DNA of 64,000 nucleotides from Solibacillus faecavium (GTDB lineage: Bacteria; Bacillota; Bacilli; Bacillales_A; Planococcaceae). How positions within the stretch are numbered: the stretch's first letter is position 1; the number at the start of each line of letters is the position of its first letter. Shown here piece by piece: positions 7,001 to 15,289 of the stretch. The notes under the pieces are model-generated. The model was not told where the DNA came from, searched no databases, and saw only the letters and a program-made list of their open reading frames with translations. Position numbers and translations under genes: made by a program. Where the stretch lies: assembly GCF_014836905.1 (NCBI RefSeq), contig NZ_JACSPZ010000004.1, positions 1 through 64,000 on the forward strand, read 5' to 3'.

Positions 7001-7820
7001 TAATATGTAGCGATTCTGTAGAACTATTTAATCCTTTTCGAACCATATCTAAGAAGTAATCCTTATTGTCTGGATGGCAAGCAATTAAGTAAGGTTCATT
7101 GCTCATGCCTGTGAAGTCATTTCCTTCAAAGTCAATGACAATTCCCCCCGCTTCTTTTACCATAAGTATGCCGGAATACAAGTCATCCCCTTCTGAGTTA
7201 TATAGGATAATTCCGTCTATATCGCCTTTTGCAAGCATACACCACTGCAGAGTAGGAGCCCAAAGTCTCATCATCCTTTTACAATTCACATCGATATATT
7301 GTCGTAATATTACAGCCTTTTCATCATTCTGCACTTTGTGACCCTGTATCCAAGCAATCGTAAACTTTTTCGGATGATCTCTCTTCATAACATTTAATGC
7401 TGTATCATTACAAAATGAACCACCGTTAACACTAGATATAAATAACCGATCTACCATCGGTTCATAGATAACACCAAGAACCGGTTCATGTTTATGTAAT
7501 AGTGTTATAGAAGCAGTAAATACAGGAAGCCCAATGGCAAAATTATTCGTTCCGTCCAATGGGTCCACTTGCCATAACCACTCACTCTGTAAGCCATTAT
7601 CCCCTGCTTCTTCACTATGTATTTTATGGTCAGGAAAAGCACTCGTTAATGCGTTTAATATTACAGCTTCAGCTAAATGATCTACTTCAGTTATTATATC
7701 CCCAAAATCATCTTTTTCTTCCATACTTGTAACTTTACCAAAACGGTCTTTTGCTATATTCCCCGCATCCATTACAGCCTTAGTTGCTACTAACCGCGCT
7801 TTATTTAATAATTCTTCCAT
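6996..7820 (-). CDS. inositol monophosphatase family protein
   Basis: A 274-residue Mg-dependent sugar/inositol phosphatase. It has the metal-site residues HSEEAGD (about 70) and WQVDPLDGTNNFAIG (DPLDGT, about 88-93), and a C-terminal GDDLYSGILMVKEAGG in place of the usual WDxAAG motif. The family hydrolyses inositol monophosphate or related sugar phosphates and may include PAP or FBP phosphatases. The exact substrate is not evident. The gene overlaps the CPBP relic by a few bases at its 3' end, so its last residues may derive from that junction. Confidence 0.85.
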   Translation of the reverse strand: MEELLNKARLVATKAVMDAGNIAKDRFGKVTSMEEKDDFGDIITEVDHLAEAVILNALTSAFPDHKIHSEEAGDNGLQSEWLWQVDPLDGTNNFAIGLPVFTASITLLHKHEPVLGVIYEPMVDRLFISSVNGGSFCNDTALNVMKRDHPKKFTIAWIQGHKVQNDEKAVILRQYIDVNCKRMMRLWAPTLQWCMLAKGDIDGIILYNSEGDDLYSGILMVKEAGGIVIDFEGNDFTGMSNEPYLIACHPDNKDYFLDMVRKGLNSSTESLHII

Positions 7821-7866
7821 AGAGGATCTCCTTTACATTATTATTTTCGATATTTTGACATAGCCT

Positions 7867-8424
7867 CTACTTCTTCTCCTGCTCAATAAACCGGATATTA
7901 TTTGCTTTAGCTACCCTATAAATTTCACTTTTATCTTCCTGAAGATACTGTTTAGTTACAGGAATTCGAAGTGAACTTCCATCAACTGAAGTAAAGATAT
8001 ATTCTTCATGTGAACCGATATCGTCAACGTAATATTCGAACACTACCTCTTCAATTTCAGACCATTGAAATGTTTTATCATCAAATAATTTATTTGAAAC
8101 AACCTGTTCTTTTCCTATATAGGTATAAGTTAAAATCGATAAATAAAAAACAAAGAGGCCACCTGCTATAAAAGCAGTCATGAGGCTATAAGTAAATTTA
8201 TTCTGTTTAATGATAGGAATCATCAATCCAATAATTAATATTAAACAAGCAGCCATAACTATTCTATAATTTGTACTACCTGGATAGAGTACAATTGTCG
8301 ATGGATCATAAATAAATGTCTGAACATAGAAAATAGGAAAGATGAGTCCGAAAACAGGTGTACTGATCAGAATTAATATGGCTATTATTGATAAAACTAG
8401 ACGAGGCGAGTAATTGGTCTTCAT
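7867..8424 (-). CDS. membrane protein with C-terminal PH-like domain, unknown function
   Basis: The protein has 185 residues. About four hydrophobic helices cover residues 8-105. They are followed by a soluble C-terminal region (WSEIEEVVFEYYVDD, then SSLRIPVTKQYL) that looks like the bacterial PH-like domains ending many small membrane proteins. ATG with AAAGGGG upstream. It is followed by the phosphatase gene after 46 bases and preceded by a small exported protein gene, so the three may be co-transcribed. No specific function can be assigned. Confidence 0.6.
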   Translation of the reverse strand: MKTNYSPRLVLSIIAILILISTPVFGLIFPIFYVQTFIYDPSTIVLYPGSTNYRIVMAACLILIIGLMIPIIKQNKFTYSLMTAFIAGGLFVFYLSILTYTYIGKEQVVSNKLFDDKTFQWSEIEEVVFEYYVDDIGSHEEYIFTSVDGSSLRIPVTKQYLQEDKSEIYRVAKANNIRFIEQEKK

Positions 8425-8495
8425 TTAAATTTCCCCTTTAATTTAAATATTAGATCTAGCATTGTTTCATATAATCACTAAAATTTAACTTAAAA

Positions 8496-8834
8496 TTAGC
8501 TAAATGCCCCGAAATAACTTATGAATTTCCCAGTATGTGCATCTAACACAATAGTTGAATTCATTTCAGGTGATTTTATCGACACTTCCCACTGCATTCT
8601 ATTTAATAATTCATTCCAAAATCCAGATTTTTGTGAAAGATTTACACCTATATTTTCTTCCGGAATTTCTTCCAGCCCATTGAATGTTACCGTTCCCCAT
8701 TCTTCTTCATTAGGATTTAATAAAAATTTTTCTGCATGAAATAGAGCTGCGTCTGAACTTAGTACAGGTGGTTTATAAAAATATATAAAACAAACAGCGA
8801 CAGAAACAGCTAAAATTAATAATATTTTTTTCAA
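8496..8834 (-). CDS. small exported/anchored protein, PepSY-like end
   Basis: A 112-residue protein with one N-terminal hydrophobic segment (residues 3-20, no lipobox) and an extracytoplasmic domain. The C-terminus WEVSIKSPEMNSTIVLDAHT resembles the closing strand pair of PepSY domains, where a beta-hairpin ends ...VDAxTG. A weak family match only. Start ATG, with an AAGGTGG ribosome site. It probably forms a short leftward unit with the PH-like membrane protein gene. Confidence 0.55.
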   Translation of the reverse strand: MKKILLILAVSVAVCFIYFYKPPVLSSDAALFHAEKFLLNPNEEEWGTVTFNGLEEIPEENIGVNLSQKSGFWNELLNRMQWEVSIKSPEMNSTIVLDAHTGKFISYFGAFS

Positions 8835-8862
8835 AAGAATACCACCTTACGTTAACTCTTCA

Positions 8863-8973
8863 TTAGCACAATGTAATTTCTTGAACTATACCTGTAGCAA
8901 CTACTTCTTTTGTATCAATAAGTGTGGCTAACCCGCAAAATTCAAAAGCAGAAATTGACCACATCTTTTTCAT
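8863..8973 (-). CDS. short ORF, uncertain
   Basis: A 36-codon ORF begins MKKMWSISAFEFCGLATLID, with a GGGAG ribosome site six bases upstream, and ends 29 bases before the next gene. The good ribosome site and placement argue for translation. It has no recognised family and might be a shortened relic of a larger gene. Confidence 0.35.
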   Translation of the reverse strand: MKKMWSISAFEFCGLATLIDTKEVVATGIVQEITLC

Positions 8974-9140
8974 TGGATTTCTCCCTTCAATTTATCTACG
9001 GAATGAAATAACTAAAGTTTCATAATTTTTACAAAAATGATATTTTTAAGAATAATCATCATAAGTTAGGGATAAACCAATAGAAAAAACTCTGAATCGG
9101 AGTAGTTGGTGTTGGGGAAAGCGATTGAATTGCGTACTGT

Positions 9141-9335
9141 GATAAATAGAGGAACGAATTACCTTTATTTTTAAAATAACATAAAAAATAGTAAAAATAA
9201 GGGAATGAATTTCCGTTATTGACCTAAAAAACATGAAAATTCATTATTTTATTTACAATAAAGGTAAAATGTTTCTTTATTTACCTTAAAATGAGCTACA
9301 TTAATCAAATAACGGTAAAATCTTCCCTTATTTTA
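9141..9335. repeat. four-unit palindrome array C (51-61-51 spacing), diverged
   Basis: Palindromes such as AAATAAGGGAATGAATTTCC and AATAACGGTAAAATCTTCCC have their GG pairs at 9151, 9202, 9263 and 9314, spaced 51, 61 and 51 bp. Unit sequences differ from arrays A and B (GGAA/GGTA instead of CGGA). The interval 8974-9526 contains this array, the second yrzI leader copy and otherwise AT-rich DNA with no convincing gene. Confidence 0.7.
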
Positions 9336-9468
9336 TGCGGGGAATGAAAAACTTTAAAATAAGCGCTTTCTATCTACTTAGCGATTTCTCCACTCGAAGT
9401 TGTTCGGACGCTTCAGCGCTTTTACTTTATCACTTTATAACGAGATCAAAATTTTTGGATTTTTAATT

Positions 9469-9506
9469 CCTCCCTCTATAAATGTTGATATATTTATCAA
9501 TGGCCC
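9469..9506 (-). repeat. yrzI leader repeat, copy 2 (orphan)
   Basis: The minus strand repeats the leader found at 43-75 (GGGCCATTGATA, then TATCAACATTTATAGAGGGAGG) with one four-base insertion. No ATG frame resembling YrzI follows the ribosome site, so the coding part appears to be lost. Confidence 0.6.
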
Positions 9507-9526
9507 TAAATCCTATAAATTTGTCA

Positions 9527-9961
9527 TTATGCTTTATTAAACAAATATATTCCAACAAACATCAACGCAAGGGCAATGAATTTAGTGGTATTTAGCGGAA
9601 ATACTTCCCCACCAAACAGTCCAAAATGATCAATAATTGCACCGACTACAATCTGACCAATAATAACTGCCATAAGAGTTGCGGCAACACCAATAAGGTT
9701 GACAGAAAAAATATTAACGACAATAAATAATGCTCCTAGTAATCCACCGATTAATTGCCATTTTGGTACATTAAATACATTTGAAAAATTTCCTTTTCCA
9801 AAAAAGAAAGCTAAAAAGAATAGTGCAAGCGCCCCCACCAAGAATGAAGTAGTCGCACCTTCCAATACGCCAACTTTTTTACTTAACTGTGCATTTATCT
9901 GACTTTGTATGGCAACTGCCGCACCACCGATCAGTGCTAAAAAAGCGATTATTAATTTCAT
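9527..9961 (-). CDS. DMT superfamily transporter, DUF606/YdcZ family
   Basis: A 144-residue protein of four to five helices. It starts MKLIIAFLALIGGAAVAIQS and contains SQINAQLSKKVGVLEGA, the pattern typical of DUF606 half-size transporters. ATG 9961 is preferred over ATG 9970 because GGAGG is ten bases before it, while the upstream ATG abuts the ribosome site. These proteins usually act as dimers or with a neighbouring half, but none is present here. The substrate is unknown. Confidence 0.8.
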   Translation of the reverse strand: MKLIIAFLALIGGAAVAIQSQINAQLSKKVGVLEGATTSFLVGALALFFLAFFFGKGNFSNVFNVPKWQLIGGLLGALFIVVNIFSVNLIGVAATLMAVIIGQIVVGAIIDHFGLFGGEVFPLNTTKFIALALMFVGIYLFNKA

Positions 9962-10113
9962 CCACAACATTCCTCCATTTTCTATATCATGTTGATTTCA
10001 ATTAAACATTTTAATATTCCTTTGTAATTTGGAATACCCATTCGTGTTAAATAATAGTATATTTCATTCAAACTAATCCATAATAAGATCTATTTCCAAA
10101 ATGGAGGACACAA

Positions 10114-10749
10114 GTGCAAAGGAATAAAAAAATAAACAAAATGCCATATGTGTTAGCAGTTTGTTCTTTCGTTGTATTCTGTATTTTATGGGGTACGTAT
10201 CAAACATCATTCATTCAAGCTTTTGACAGTAAAGCATCGGATTTATTATTCGGCAATAAATTTATTACAATGTTTCATTATATAGGTGAAACTAAGTTTA
10301 TTTTTGCTGTTACAATCGTTTTATGGATTTTTATTTTGCTTCGTAAAAAAGACCTTAAATTAATAGTCTTTGTCATTTTTTCTGTAGGTGGCGGATATGC
10401 ATTATATCATTTATTAAAACGCATAATTGAACGGCCTCGTCCGGATATTGTGGATCAATTCTCAACTTATAGCTTTCCCTCAGGTCATGCAGTGCATGGT
10501 TTGCTGTATTTAATTACTATCGCCTATGTATTGAACCGAGTTATCACTTCTAAGAGCGCGTCGCTTATCATTTGGATCATGGCCATCCTATTGGCTATAT
10601 TAATTGGGCTTTCTCGTATAGCAGAGGCTCGTCATTTTGCTTCTGATGTGATTGCAGGCTGGTTGCTTGGCTATAGCTGGTTTATTCTTTCCTTATGGTG
10701 GCTTAAAAGTGAAAATCCTTATTGTGGAAATAATAAAATTAAAAATTAG
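10114..10749 (+). CDS. PAP2 family lipid phosphatase
   Basis: A 211-residue membrane phosphatase with the three PAP2 motifs: KRIIERPRPD (about 108-117), SFPSGHAVHG (about 126-135, catalytic His) and SRIAEARHFASDVIAGW (about 168-184, second catalytic His and Asp). Six predicted helices. Related enzymes dephosphorylate undecaprenyl pyrophosphate or phosphatidylglycerol phosphate. Which one applies here is not evident. It starts with GTG five bases after GGAGGA and is followed by its own terminator, so it is monocistronic. Confidence 0.92.
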   Translation: MQRNKKINKMPYVLAVCSFVVFCILWGTYQTSFIQAFDSKASDLLFGNKFITMFHYIGETKFIFAVTIVLWIFILLRKKDLKLIVFVIFSVGGGYALYHLLKRIIERPRPDIVDQFSTYSFPSGHAVHGLLYLITIAYVLNRVITSKSASLIIWIMAILLAILIGLSRIAEARHFASDVIAGWLLGYSWFILSLWWLKSENPYCGNNKIKN

Positions 10750-10756
10750 TTATTAC

Positions 10757-10783
10757 AAAGGGTCCTAAAGGATTCTTTTTTTG
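10757..10783 (+). terminator. terminator of PAP2 gene
   Basis: AAAGGGTCC-TAAA-GGATTCTTT forms a 9-bp stem with two G-U pairs, running directly into a T-rich tail eight bases after the stop codon. Confidence 0.8.
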
Positions 10784-10833
10784 TTTATAACCTAGTTCAA
10801 AGTCGATTTCATTTACTCATAATAACTGCATCA

Positions 10834-11244
10834 TCATCGCTCTATATAAATAATATCATTTGAAGGTTCAAGATACTCTTTATCACCTAACGAGAAAGTA
10901 GTTTTTAAACGTTCAATTTCTGCATATTGAACTACTTTATTTTCATTAACGAAGATCAATAGGTAAATATCATCTCTCGTACCAATATTGCTGGGATCGG
11001 TGAATTTAACGCCCAGTTGTTTTTCAAGATCTGTTTGTGTCGTATAAGGTTGAACTAAAAAGGCCTTATCCCATTTAAAATCTACAAAAGAATCGATATA
11101 GTGTGCGCTCGTGCTATTATCAGATACCATAATAATGGAAGAATTAAGTTTTTCTTCAAGTTCTGTATTTCGTTTTTCGCTGCTGTCGTTGCATCCCATT
11201 AGTAATAACAAGGAAAACAAAACTACTCCCATTTGTTTTATCAA
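10834..11244 (-). CDS. lipoprotein of unknown function
   Basis: A 136-residue precursor with a lipoprotein signal: basic start, hydrophobic stretch and lipobox LLMGC (Cys18), followed by a polar linker. The mature part is a small mixed alpha/beta domain without a family I recognise. Translation starts at TTG with AAAGGAG nine bases upstream. The next gene on the same strand begins about 100 bases away, so co-transcription is possible but not shown. Confidence 0.6.
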   Translation of the reverse strand: MIKQMGVVLFSLLLLMGCNDSSEKRNTELEEKLNSSIIMVSDNSTSAHYIDSFVDFKWDKAFLVQPYTTQTDLEKQLGVKFTDPSNIGTRDDIYLLIFVNENKVVQYAEIERLKTTFSLGDKEYLEPSNDIIYIER

Positions 11245-11344
11245 TATATTAATCTCCTTTTATGTAAATAGACGCTAATTCTTGTTTAAGAACCGCACCC
11301 TTTATTTTAGTTATGGAGCAAAATTCGCTAGACCTGTAAAAATG

Positions 11345-11914
11345 TTAGATTGTTAAATGTGGCGGTGGAAATGCATGATCTTCATTTATAATTTTAATAC
11401 TTGTACACCCTTTATTGTATGCGTTTTCAACAAATTGCTGAATCATTAACTCATCTTTTAAATAAATTGAAACAAAACCTGTGTCCATTATGATTATGGC
11501 GAGTTGGCAAGAACTAATCTCAAAATCATGAAAATCTAGAATATCTACTATATCTTCTTTTACAAGGAAAGCTTTAAGAGCTGCAGTGATTACATAATGC
11601 CTCGTAGTAGTTATACGTTCTCTGAACTCTTCCCCGGTAAGTACCAACTCATCTACACTAAATAAAGGGGTTAAAATTCTGTTATACCCTTCCCCCTCTA
11701 CTTGATAATTTTCGCCGCCATCACTCTGCCAATACCAAGTTGGATCAATTACATCTAATAATAAATCTGATAACAAGTAATCTGAATGAATGGCATCATT
11801 CACAAAAAACTTACACCTATTTGCTTCATTATAACCTTCCCCCTGGTTATCTTTCCTGTGTATACTATTTAATCGTTGTCCACTCTTCATCCAAAATCGC
11901 GTAATAATACTCAT
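11345..11914 (-). CDS. hypothetical protein overlapping an acetyltransferase gene
   Basis: The longest frame is 189 codons, but its first ~17 lie inside the 3' end of the acetyltransferase gene and read like an out-of-frame shadow. Protein-like sequence begins about CKFFVNDAIHSDYLLSD (residue 34). An ATG with GGGGGAAGG just upstream (near 11826) is in a different register, so the true start is unclear; a GTG near residue 39 or a frameshift is possible. The body contains PTWYWQSDGGENY and a conserved-looking HYVITAALKAFLVKED. No family recognised. Confidence 0.5.
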   Translation of the reverse strand: MSIITRFWMKSGQRLNSIHRKDNQGEGYNEANRCKFFVNDAIHSDYLLSDLLLDVIDPTWYWQSDGGENYQVEGEGYNRILTPLFSVDELVLTGEEFRERITTTRHYVITAALKAFLVKEDIVDILDFHDFEISSCQLAIIIMDTGFVSIYLKDELMIQQFVENAYNKGCTSIKIINEDHAFPPPHLTI

Positions 11915-12386
11915 CCCACCACTCGGCTCCGTTCGGAATACACTTTTTGAAATGCCCTTCTCTTCTCATGCCGATTTTCTCCATCACACGGTACGAAGGC
12001 GTATTTTCAGGCTGACAGGTTGCGATAATTCGATGTAATTTCATTTTTTCAAAGCCATATGCTAACATTGCTTTTGCAGCTTCTGACGCATAACCCTGAT
12101 TATAAAATTTCGGATTGAATACCCAGCCAATCTCATATGTATGATTACCAAAATATTTGCAAAAAAAGATATGCCCAATCAAAATGTTTTCTTCTTTTAA
12201 TACGACAGCGTATTTTTCAGCTTTCTCCCCTATATTTTGCGTAATAAATTCTTTTGCAGCTTCTTTTGTAAAAACGCCTTCAGGTATATATTTCATGACA
12301 AGGTTATCGGATGTATATTCAAATACTGCCTGTTCATCTACCCGCTCAAATTCTCGTATATACAATCGTTCCGTTTCAATCCACAT
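11865..12386 (-). CDS. GNAT acetyltransferase, RimJ/RimL type
   Basis: A 173-residue protein of the ribosomal-protein-alanine acetyltransferase-like GNAT clade. It has TERLYIREFERVDEQAVFEY at the start, FNPKFYNQGYASEAAKAML (acetyl-CoA loop) and CQPENTPSYRVMEKIGMRREG at the end. Members acetylate small molecules, antibiotics or protein N-termini, and the substrate cannot be inferred. It starts with ATG and is likely co-transcribed with the downstream hypothetical protein, whose frame overlaps its end. Confidence 0.85.
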   Translation of the reverse strand: MWIETERLYIREFERVDEQAVFEYTSDNLVMKYIPEGVFTKEAAKEFITQNIGEKAEKYAVVLKEENILIGHIFFCKYFGNHTYEIGWVFNPKFYNQGYASEAAKAMLAYGFEKMKLHRIIATCQPENTPSYRVMEKIGMRREGHFKKCIPNGAEWWDEYYYAILDEEWTTIK

Positions 12387-12453
12387 TTTTTTACATCCAA
12401 AATCTCCACTCTTTTAATTCATTTCGACATGTATATAATGATTACCTCTTAAT

Positions 12454-12484
12454 AAAAAAAGTGAAGCGCAAGTATACGCTCCAC
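12454..12484 (-). terminator. terminator of the sulfur operon
   Basis: On the minus strand GTGGAGCG-TATACTT-GCGCTTCAC (one G-U pair) is followed by TTTTTTTATT. It lies immediately after the TauE stop codon, closing the leftward operon. Confidence 0.85.
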
Positions 12485-12487
12485 CTC

Positions 12488-13276
12488 CTATTGTTGAAAA
12501 ATATCAACCCATATTTTAATTGCAGTTGCACCAATCATCACTGCAAGTAGCCATTGTAGCATTTTCACGTTCATTTTCTGCCCAACCTTTGCACCTAATG
12601 GAGCAGCGATAATACTTGCAATAATCATTATAAAAGCCGGCCAATATTCGACTTGACCCGTCATCACTTTCCCGATACTGCCGCCAATTGACGAGATAAA
12701 CGTAATCGCTAAACTAGTTGCGATTGTCACGCGTGTTGGGATTTTAAGGATCGTCAGCATAATCGGCACAAGTAAAAATCCACCTGCTGCTCCGACAATT
12801 CCTGAGCCTACTCCGACAACAATTGCAAGCGAGCTGGCTAATACCTTATTAAATGTAATCTCTTTACTATCTTCAACCGTTTTCCGTGGAATAAACATCA
12901 TTACAGCTGCGATTCCGGCTAATATACCATAAACGATATTGACGGCATCTTCTGATAAAAATCCAGATCCGTAACTACCGATAAAGCTACCAATTAAAAT
13001 CGCGGCACCCATGTATATGATTAAGTCCTTGTTTAACAATCCGCTTTTACGATAAGCCCAAACTCCTGCAATCGAAGCAAATAACACTTGTACAGCACTT
13101 ATCCCTGAAACTTCATGAGCAGTAAATGCGACTAGACCAAACATTGGTGGGATATAAAGTAACAATGGGTATTTAATAATCGAACCGCCAACACCGAGCA
13201 TGCCGGAAATAAACGAGCCGACAAACCCGAGTGCAAAAATGACCGCTATAAATGCGAACGATAAATCGATTTCCAT
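12488..13276 (-). CDS. TauE/SafE family sulfite/thiosulfate exporter (YrkJ-like)
   Basis: A 262-residue membrane protein of the TauE/SafE (DUF81) family. It has [20 protein letters not shown] in the first repeat and [20 protein letters not shown] in the second, the glycine-rich paired motifs of this fold, with about eight helices. Family members export sulfite, thiosulfate or organosulfonates. It is the last gene of the persulfide operon, matching yrkJ of B. subtilis, so exporting the sulfite or thiosulfate made by the dioxygenase is the likely role. A strong hairpin separates it from the TusA gene, so it may be expressed at a lower level. Confidence 0.87.
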   Translation of the reverse strand: MEIDLSFAFIAVIFALGFVGSFISGMLGVGGSIIKYPLLLYIPPMFGLVAFTAHEVSGISAVQVLFASIAGVWAYRKSGLLNKDLIIYMGAAILIGSFIGSYGSGFLSEDAVNIVYGILAGIAAVMMFIPRKTVEDSKEITFNKVLASSLAIVVGVGSGIVGAAGGFLLVPIMLTILKIPTRVTIATSLAITFISSIGGSIGKVMTGQVEYWPAFIMIIASIIAAPLGAKVGQKMNVKMLQWLLAVMIGATAIKIWVDIFQQ

Positions 13277-13293
13277 ATAAATGCCTTCTTTCG

Positions 13294-13339
13294 AAAAAAA
13301 TATAGCGAGTAGAACTTCTCTCTACTCGCTATTTTTTTA
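13294..13339. terminator. bidirectional hairpin inside the sulfur operon
   Basis: ATAGCGAGTAGA at 13302-13313 and its exact complement at 13321-13332 form a 12-bp stem. Runs of seven T on the plus side and seven A on the minus side make it terminator-like in both directions. It sits between the TusA and TauE genes, so partial read-through would set the exporter level. Confidence 0.75.
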
Positions 13340-13564
13340 TGCTTTTTGGATATAGAAGTACAGTACGCCTGCTTCTTCTTTTTGTTCTACAATTGTATGG
13401 CCACCAGCACCAGCCCATGCAGTAAAGTCATTTAGTGCGCCTTTGTCTGTTACTAATACTTCTAAAATTTCACCTGAATTAATTGTGTCGATAGTTTTTT
13501 TCGTACGTACGATTGGCATTGGGCAAGCTAAGCCTTTTGCATCTAAAGTTTTTGCGATATTCAT
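13337..13564 (-). CDS. TusA-family sulfur carrier protein (YrkI-like)
   Basis: A 75-residue single TusA domain with the CPxP sulfur-binding motif (DAKGLACPMPIVRTKK, Cys about 14). TusA proteins carry a persulfide on this Cys and hand it between sulfurtransferases, rhodaneses and DsrE proteins. The fold elements ILEVLVTDKGAL and GHTIVEQ are intact. It lies downstream of the persulfide dioxygenase and ahead of the exporter, as yrkI does in B. subtilis. It probably shuttles sulfane sulfur in the cytosol. Confidence 0.9.
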   Translation of the reverse strand: MNIAKTLDAKGLACPMPIVRTKKTIDTINSGEILEVLVTDKGALNDFTAWAGAGGHTIVEQKEEAGVLYFYIQKA

Positions 13565-13631
13565 ATTGGTTTCCTCTATTCTTAAAAATGATTTTTGTAA
13601 GCGATTTTCTTATTTACCGTACAAAACGGTT

Positions 13632-13657
13632 GCTTGCCTCTTGAGCACGAGGCAAGC
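13632..13657 (-). terminator. 9-bp hairpin after the dioxygenase gene
   Basis: GCTTGCCTC / GAGGCAAGC form a GC-rich stem with an 8-base loop, 31 bases past the dioxygenase stop. No U run follows on the minus strand, so an RNA processing or stabilising hairpin is as likely as a terminator. Confidence 0.45.
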
Positions 13658-13687
13658 GTTAGGTATAACATTTTATTTATGAATGAA

Positions 13688-14815
13688 TTAACGTACTGCG
13701 CAACGATTTGGTCCAATTTCCATTTCTGTTTGCTCTTCATCACTAGGTGTCACTTTCCCCATGTTTACAATACGGATTTCTTGATAAGCATTTGGCTGTG
13801 GCGGTAAGTTATCTGTTACCATTGAACGGAATACTGCTTCGTCCTCTACATTTAAACCATGATTTTCTGCAAATAAGTCACCAAGGCGTTTTGCCACTGT
13901 TCCATCTTCATTCAGCTCTTCAATAATCATGAAGTGTGCAGGTAATACGATTAAGTCCTCTGCTAATGTGCGGTAGCGTTTATATAACGTTTCGCGTAAA
14001 TCACCAACCCAGTCCTCAGCTAAACCAGCTAAGTCAGGACGACCGATTGAATCGATAAATAAAATGTCACCTGTTAATAAATATTTACCATCAATAACGA
14101 AAGATGTTGAACCGATTGTATGACCTGGCGAATACATCGCGCCTACTTCAATTTTTGATGCACCTAAATGTACTGTTAATCCATCTGTTAAAGGTGTATA
14201 GTCAAACACTACTTCTTCCGCATCTTTTGGCGGCAAGTAGTATGTTGCACCAGTTTTTTCCGCAATGTGACGCCCACCTGAAATATGATCCGCGTGTAGA
14301 TGTGTATCGAATACATGTTTAATCTCTACACCTTTTTCTTTTGCAAAGTTTGTAAATACATCTGTAAAGCGTACCGCATCAATTATTGCAGCTTCTCCGC
14401 CATTAATCGCCATGTAAGAAAGACAGCCTTTACCTAAACGGACAAATTGGTATAGCTCGCCGCCATTTTTTAGGTCGCCCACTTTGATTGGCTCAAGATA
14501 CATTGACCATGATTTCATACCACCTTGAAGATAAGCTACTGTAAGGCCTGCATCCGACAGCATTTCCGCGATCATAATAGAAGAACCTTCCTTCGCACAT
14601 ACGACTAAAACTTCTTTATCTTTAGAAATCTTCGGTAAAATCTCTTCTACTCCATCTAAAAGATCGAAGTAAGGAATATTTAAGTATTCGAATTGATGTC
14701 CTTCAATTTTCCAATCTTCAAATGCATCTGTATTACGTACGTCTAAAATAAATAATTCTTTGTTCTCGATTACTTTGCGTGCAACTTGTGCCGCTGTCCA
14801 ATCTGTTACTGTCAT
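13688..14815 (-). CDS. rhodanese-MBL fusion, persulfide dioxygenase-like (YrkH/CstB-like)
   Basis: A 375-residue fusion. The N-terminal rhodanese domain (about 1-105) has the Cys loop VVCAKEGSS. The metallo-beta-lactamase domain has [23 protein letters not shown] and [16 protein letters not shown], the Fe-binding signature of ETHE1-type persulfide dioxygenases. The likely job is oxidising low-molecular-weight persulfides to sulfite, with the rhodanese making thiosulfate. Start ATG 14815 is chosen because GGGGGTA is eight bases upstream; the longer frame from 14830 begins inside an operator-like palindrome. Staphylococcal CstB has the opposite emphasis (MBL then rhodanese), so equivalence is inferred. 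Confidence 0.88.
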   Translation of the reverse strand: MTVTDWTAAQVARKVIENKELFILDVRNTDAFEDWKIEGHQFEYLNIPYFDLLDGVEEILPKISKDKEVLVVCAKEGSSIMIAEMLSDAGLTVAYLQGGMKSWSMYLEPIKVGDLKNGGELYQFVRLGKGCLSYMAINGGEAAIIDAVRFTDVFTNFAKEKGVEIKHVFDTHLHADHISGGRHIAEKTGATYYLPPKDAEEVVFDYTPLTDGLTVHLGASKIEVGAMYSPGHTIGSTSFVIDGKYLLTGDILFIDSIGRPDLAGLAEDWVGDLRETLYKRYRTLAEDLIVLPAHFMIIEELNEDGTVAKRLGDLFAENHGLNVEDEAVFRSMVTDNLPPQPNAYQEIRIVNMGKVTPSDEEQTEMEIGPNRCAVR

Positions 14816-14821
14816 ATCAAG

Positions 14822-14835
14822 TACCCCCATAGGTA
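14822..14835 (-). promoter_or_regulatory. CstR-type operator copy 4
   Basis: TACCCCCATAGGTA fits TACC-N6-GGTA and lies 7 to 20 bases before the start of the persulfide dioxygenase gene, overlapping its ribosome site. Confidence 0.55.
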
Positions 14836-14892
14836 TTATTTTATTTAAAATTTTTTAGGCTCTAGTAGCAAGTTGCTACTAAAACCTTAAGA

Positions 14893-15288
14893 TTAAAATG
14901 TTAATGTTGGTGTTGCATCCTTCGCATATTCCAGGAATGTTACAGCTCCACCTACACTAATTCCATCTACGAAATCTTCTTTCGTTAAGCCCATTACGTC
15001 CATTGTCATTTGGCATGCGATGAATTGTACGCCTAAATCTTGTGCCATCTCCACTAATTGTGGGATTGCTGGGACATTTGCATTGGCAAACCCTTGTGCA
15101 AAGTGCTCTTTGCCAGCTGGCATTTCGAGTGCATGCATACCTTGTTTATGAATTAGATTCAAGCCTTCAAATGTAAAGAAAATTTGAACTTCTTTTTCGG
15201 ACGCTGCTGCTGCAGTGGCAATATTAAATACTTTATATGCATCGAAAAGTCCACCGTTTGCTGCGATAATCGCTACTTTGTTTGACAT
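14893..15288 (-). CDS. DsrE/F-like family sulfur-relay protein
   Basis: A 131-residue DsrE-fold protein (MSNKVAIIAANGGLFDAY) with one conserved Cys in FIACQMTMDVMGLTKED. That is the position where DsrE-type proteins bind sulfane sulfur. Start ATG 15288, with AGAGGTTG before it, is preferred over the longer frame that would overlap the upstream gene. It is paralogous to the larger DsrE protein at 16560-17036, which has CTMTMDLLGLQKEE. Both probably accept or donate persulfide sulfur to the TusA and rhodanese partners of this operon. Confidence 0.85.
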   Translation of the reverse strand: MSNKVAIIAANGGLFDAYKVFNIATAAAASEKEVQIFFTFEGLNLIHKQGMHALEMPAGKEHFAQGFANANVPAIPQLVEMAQDLGVQFIACQMTMDVMGLTKEDFVDGISVGGAVTFLEYAKDATPTLTF

Positions 15289-15289
15289 A

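Noticed and set aside
9046-9234. Minus-strand ORF of 62 codons
   Set aside because: It is made of the AT-rich repeat array C and has no ribosome site.
9356-9373. cre-like sequence AAGCGCTTTC in the repeat region
   Set aside because: There is no promoter or gene start nearby on either strand, so it is probably fortuitous.
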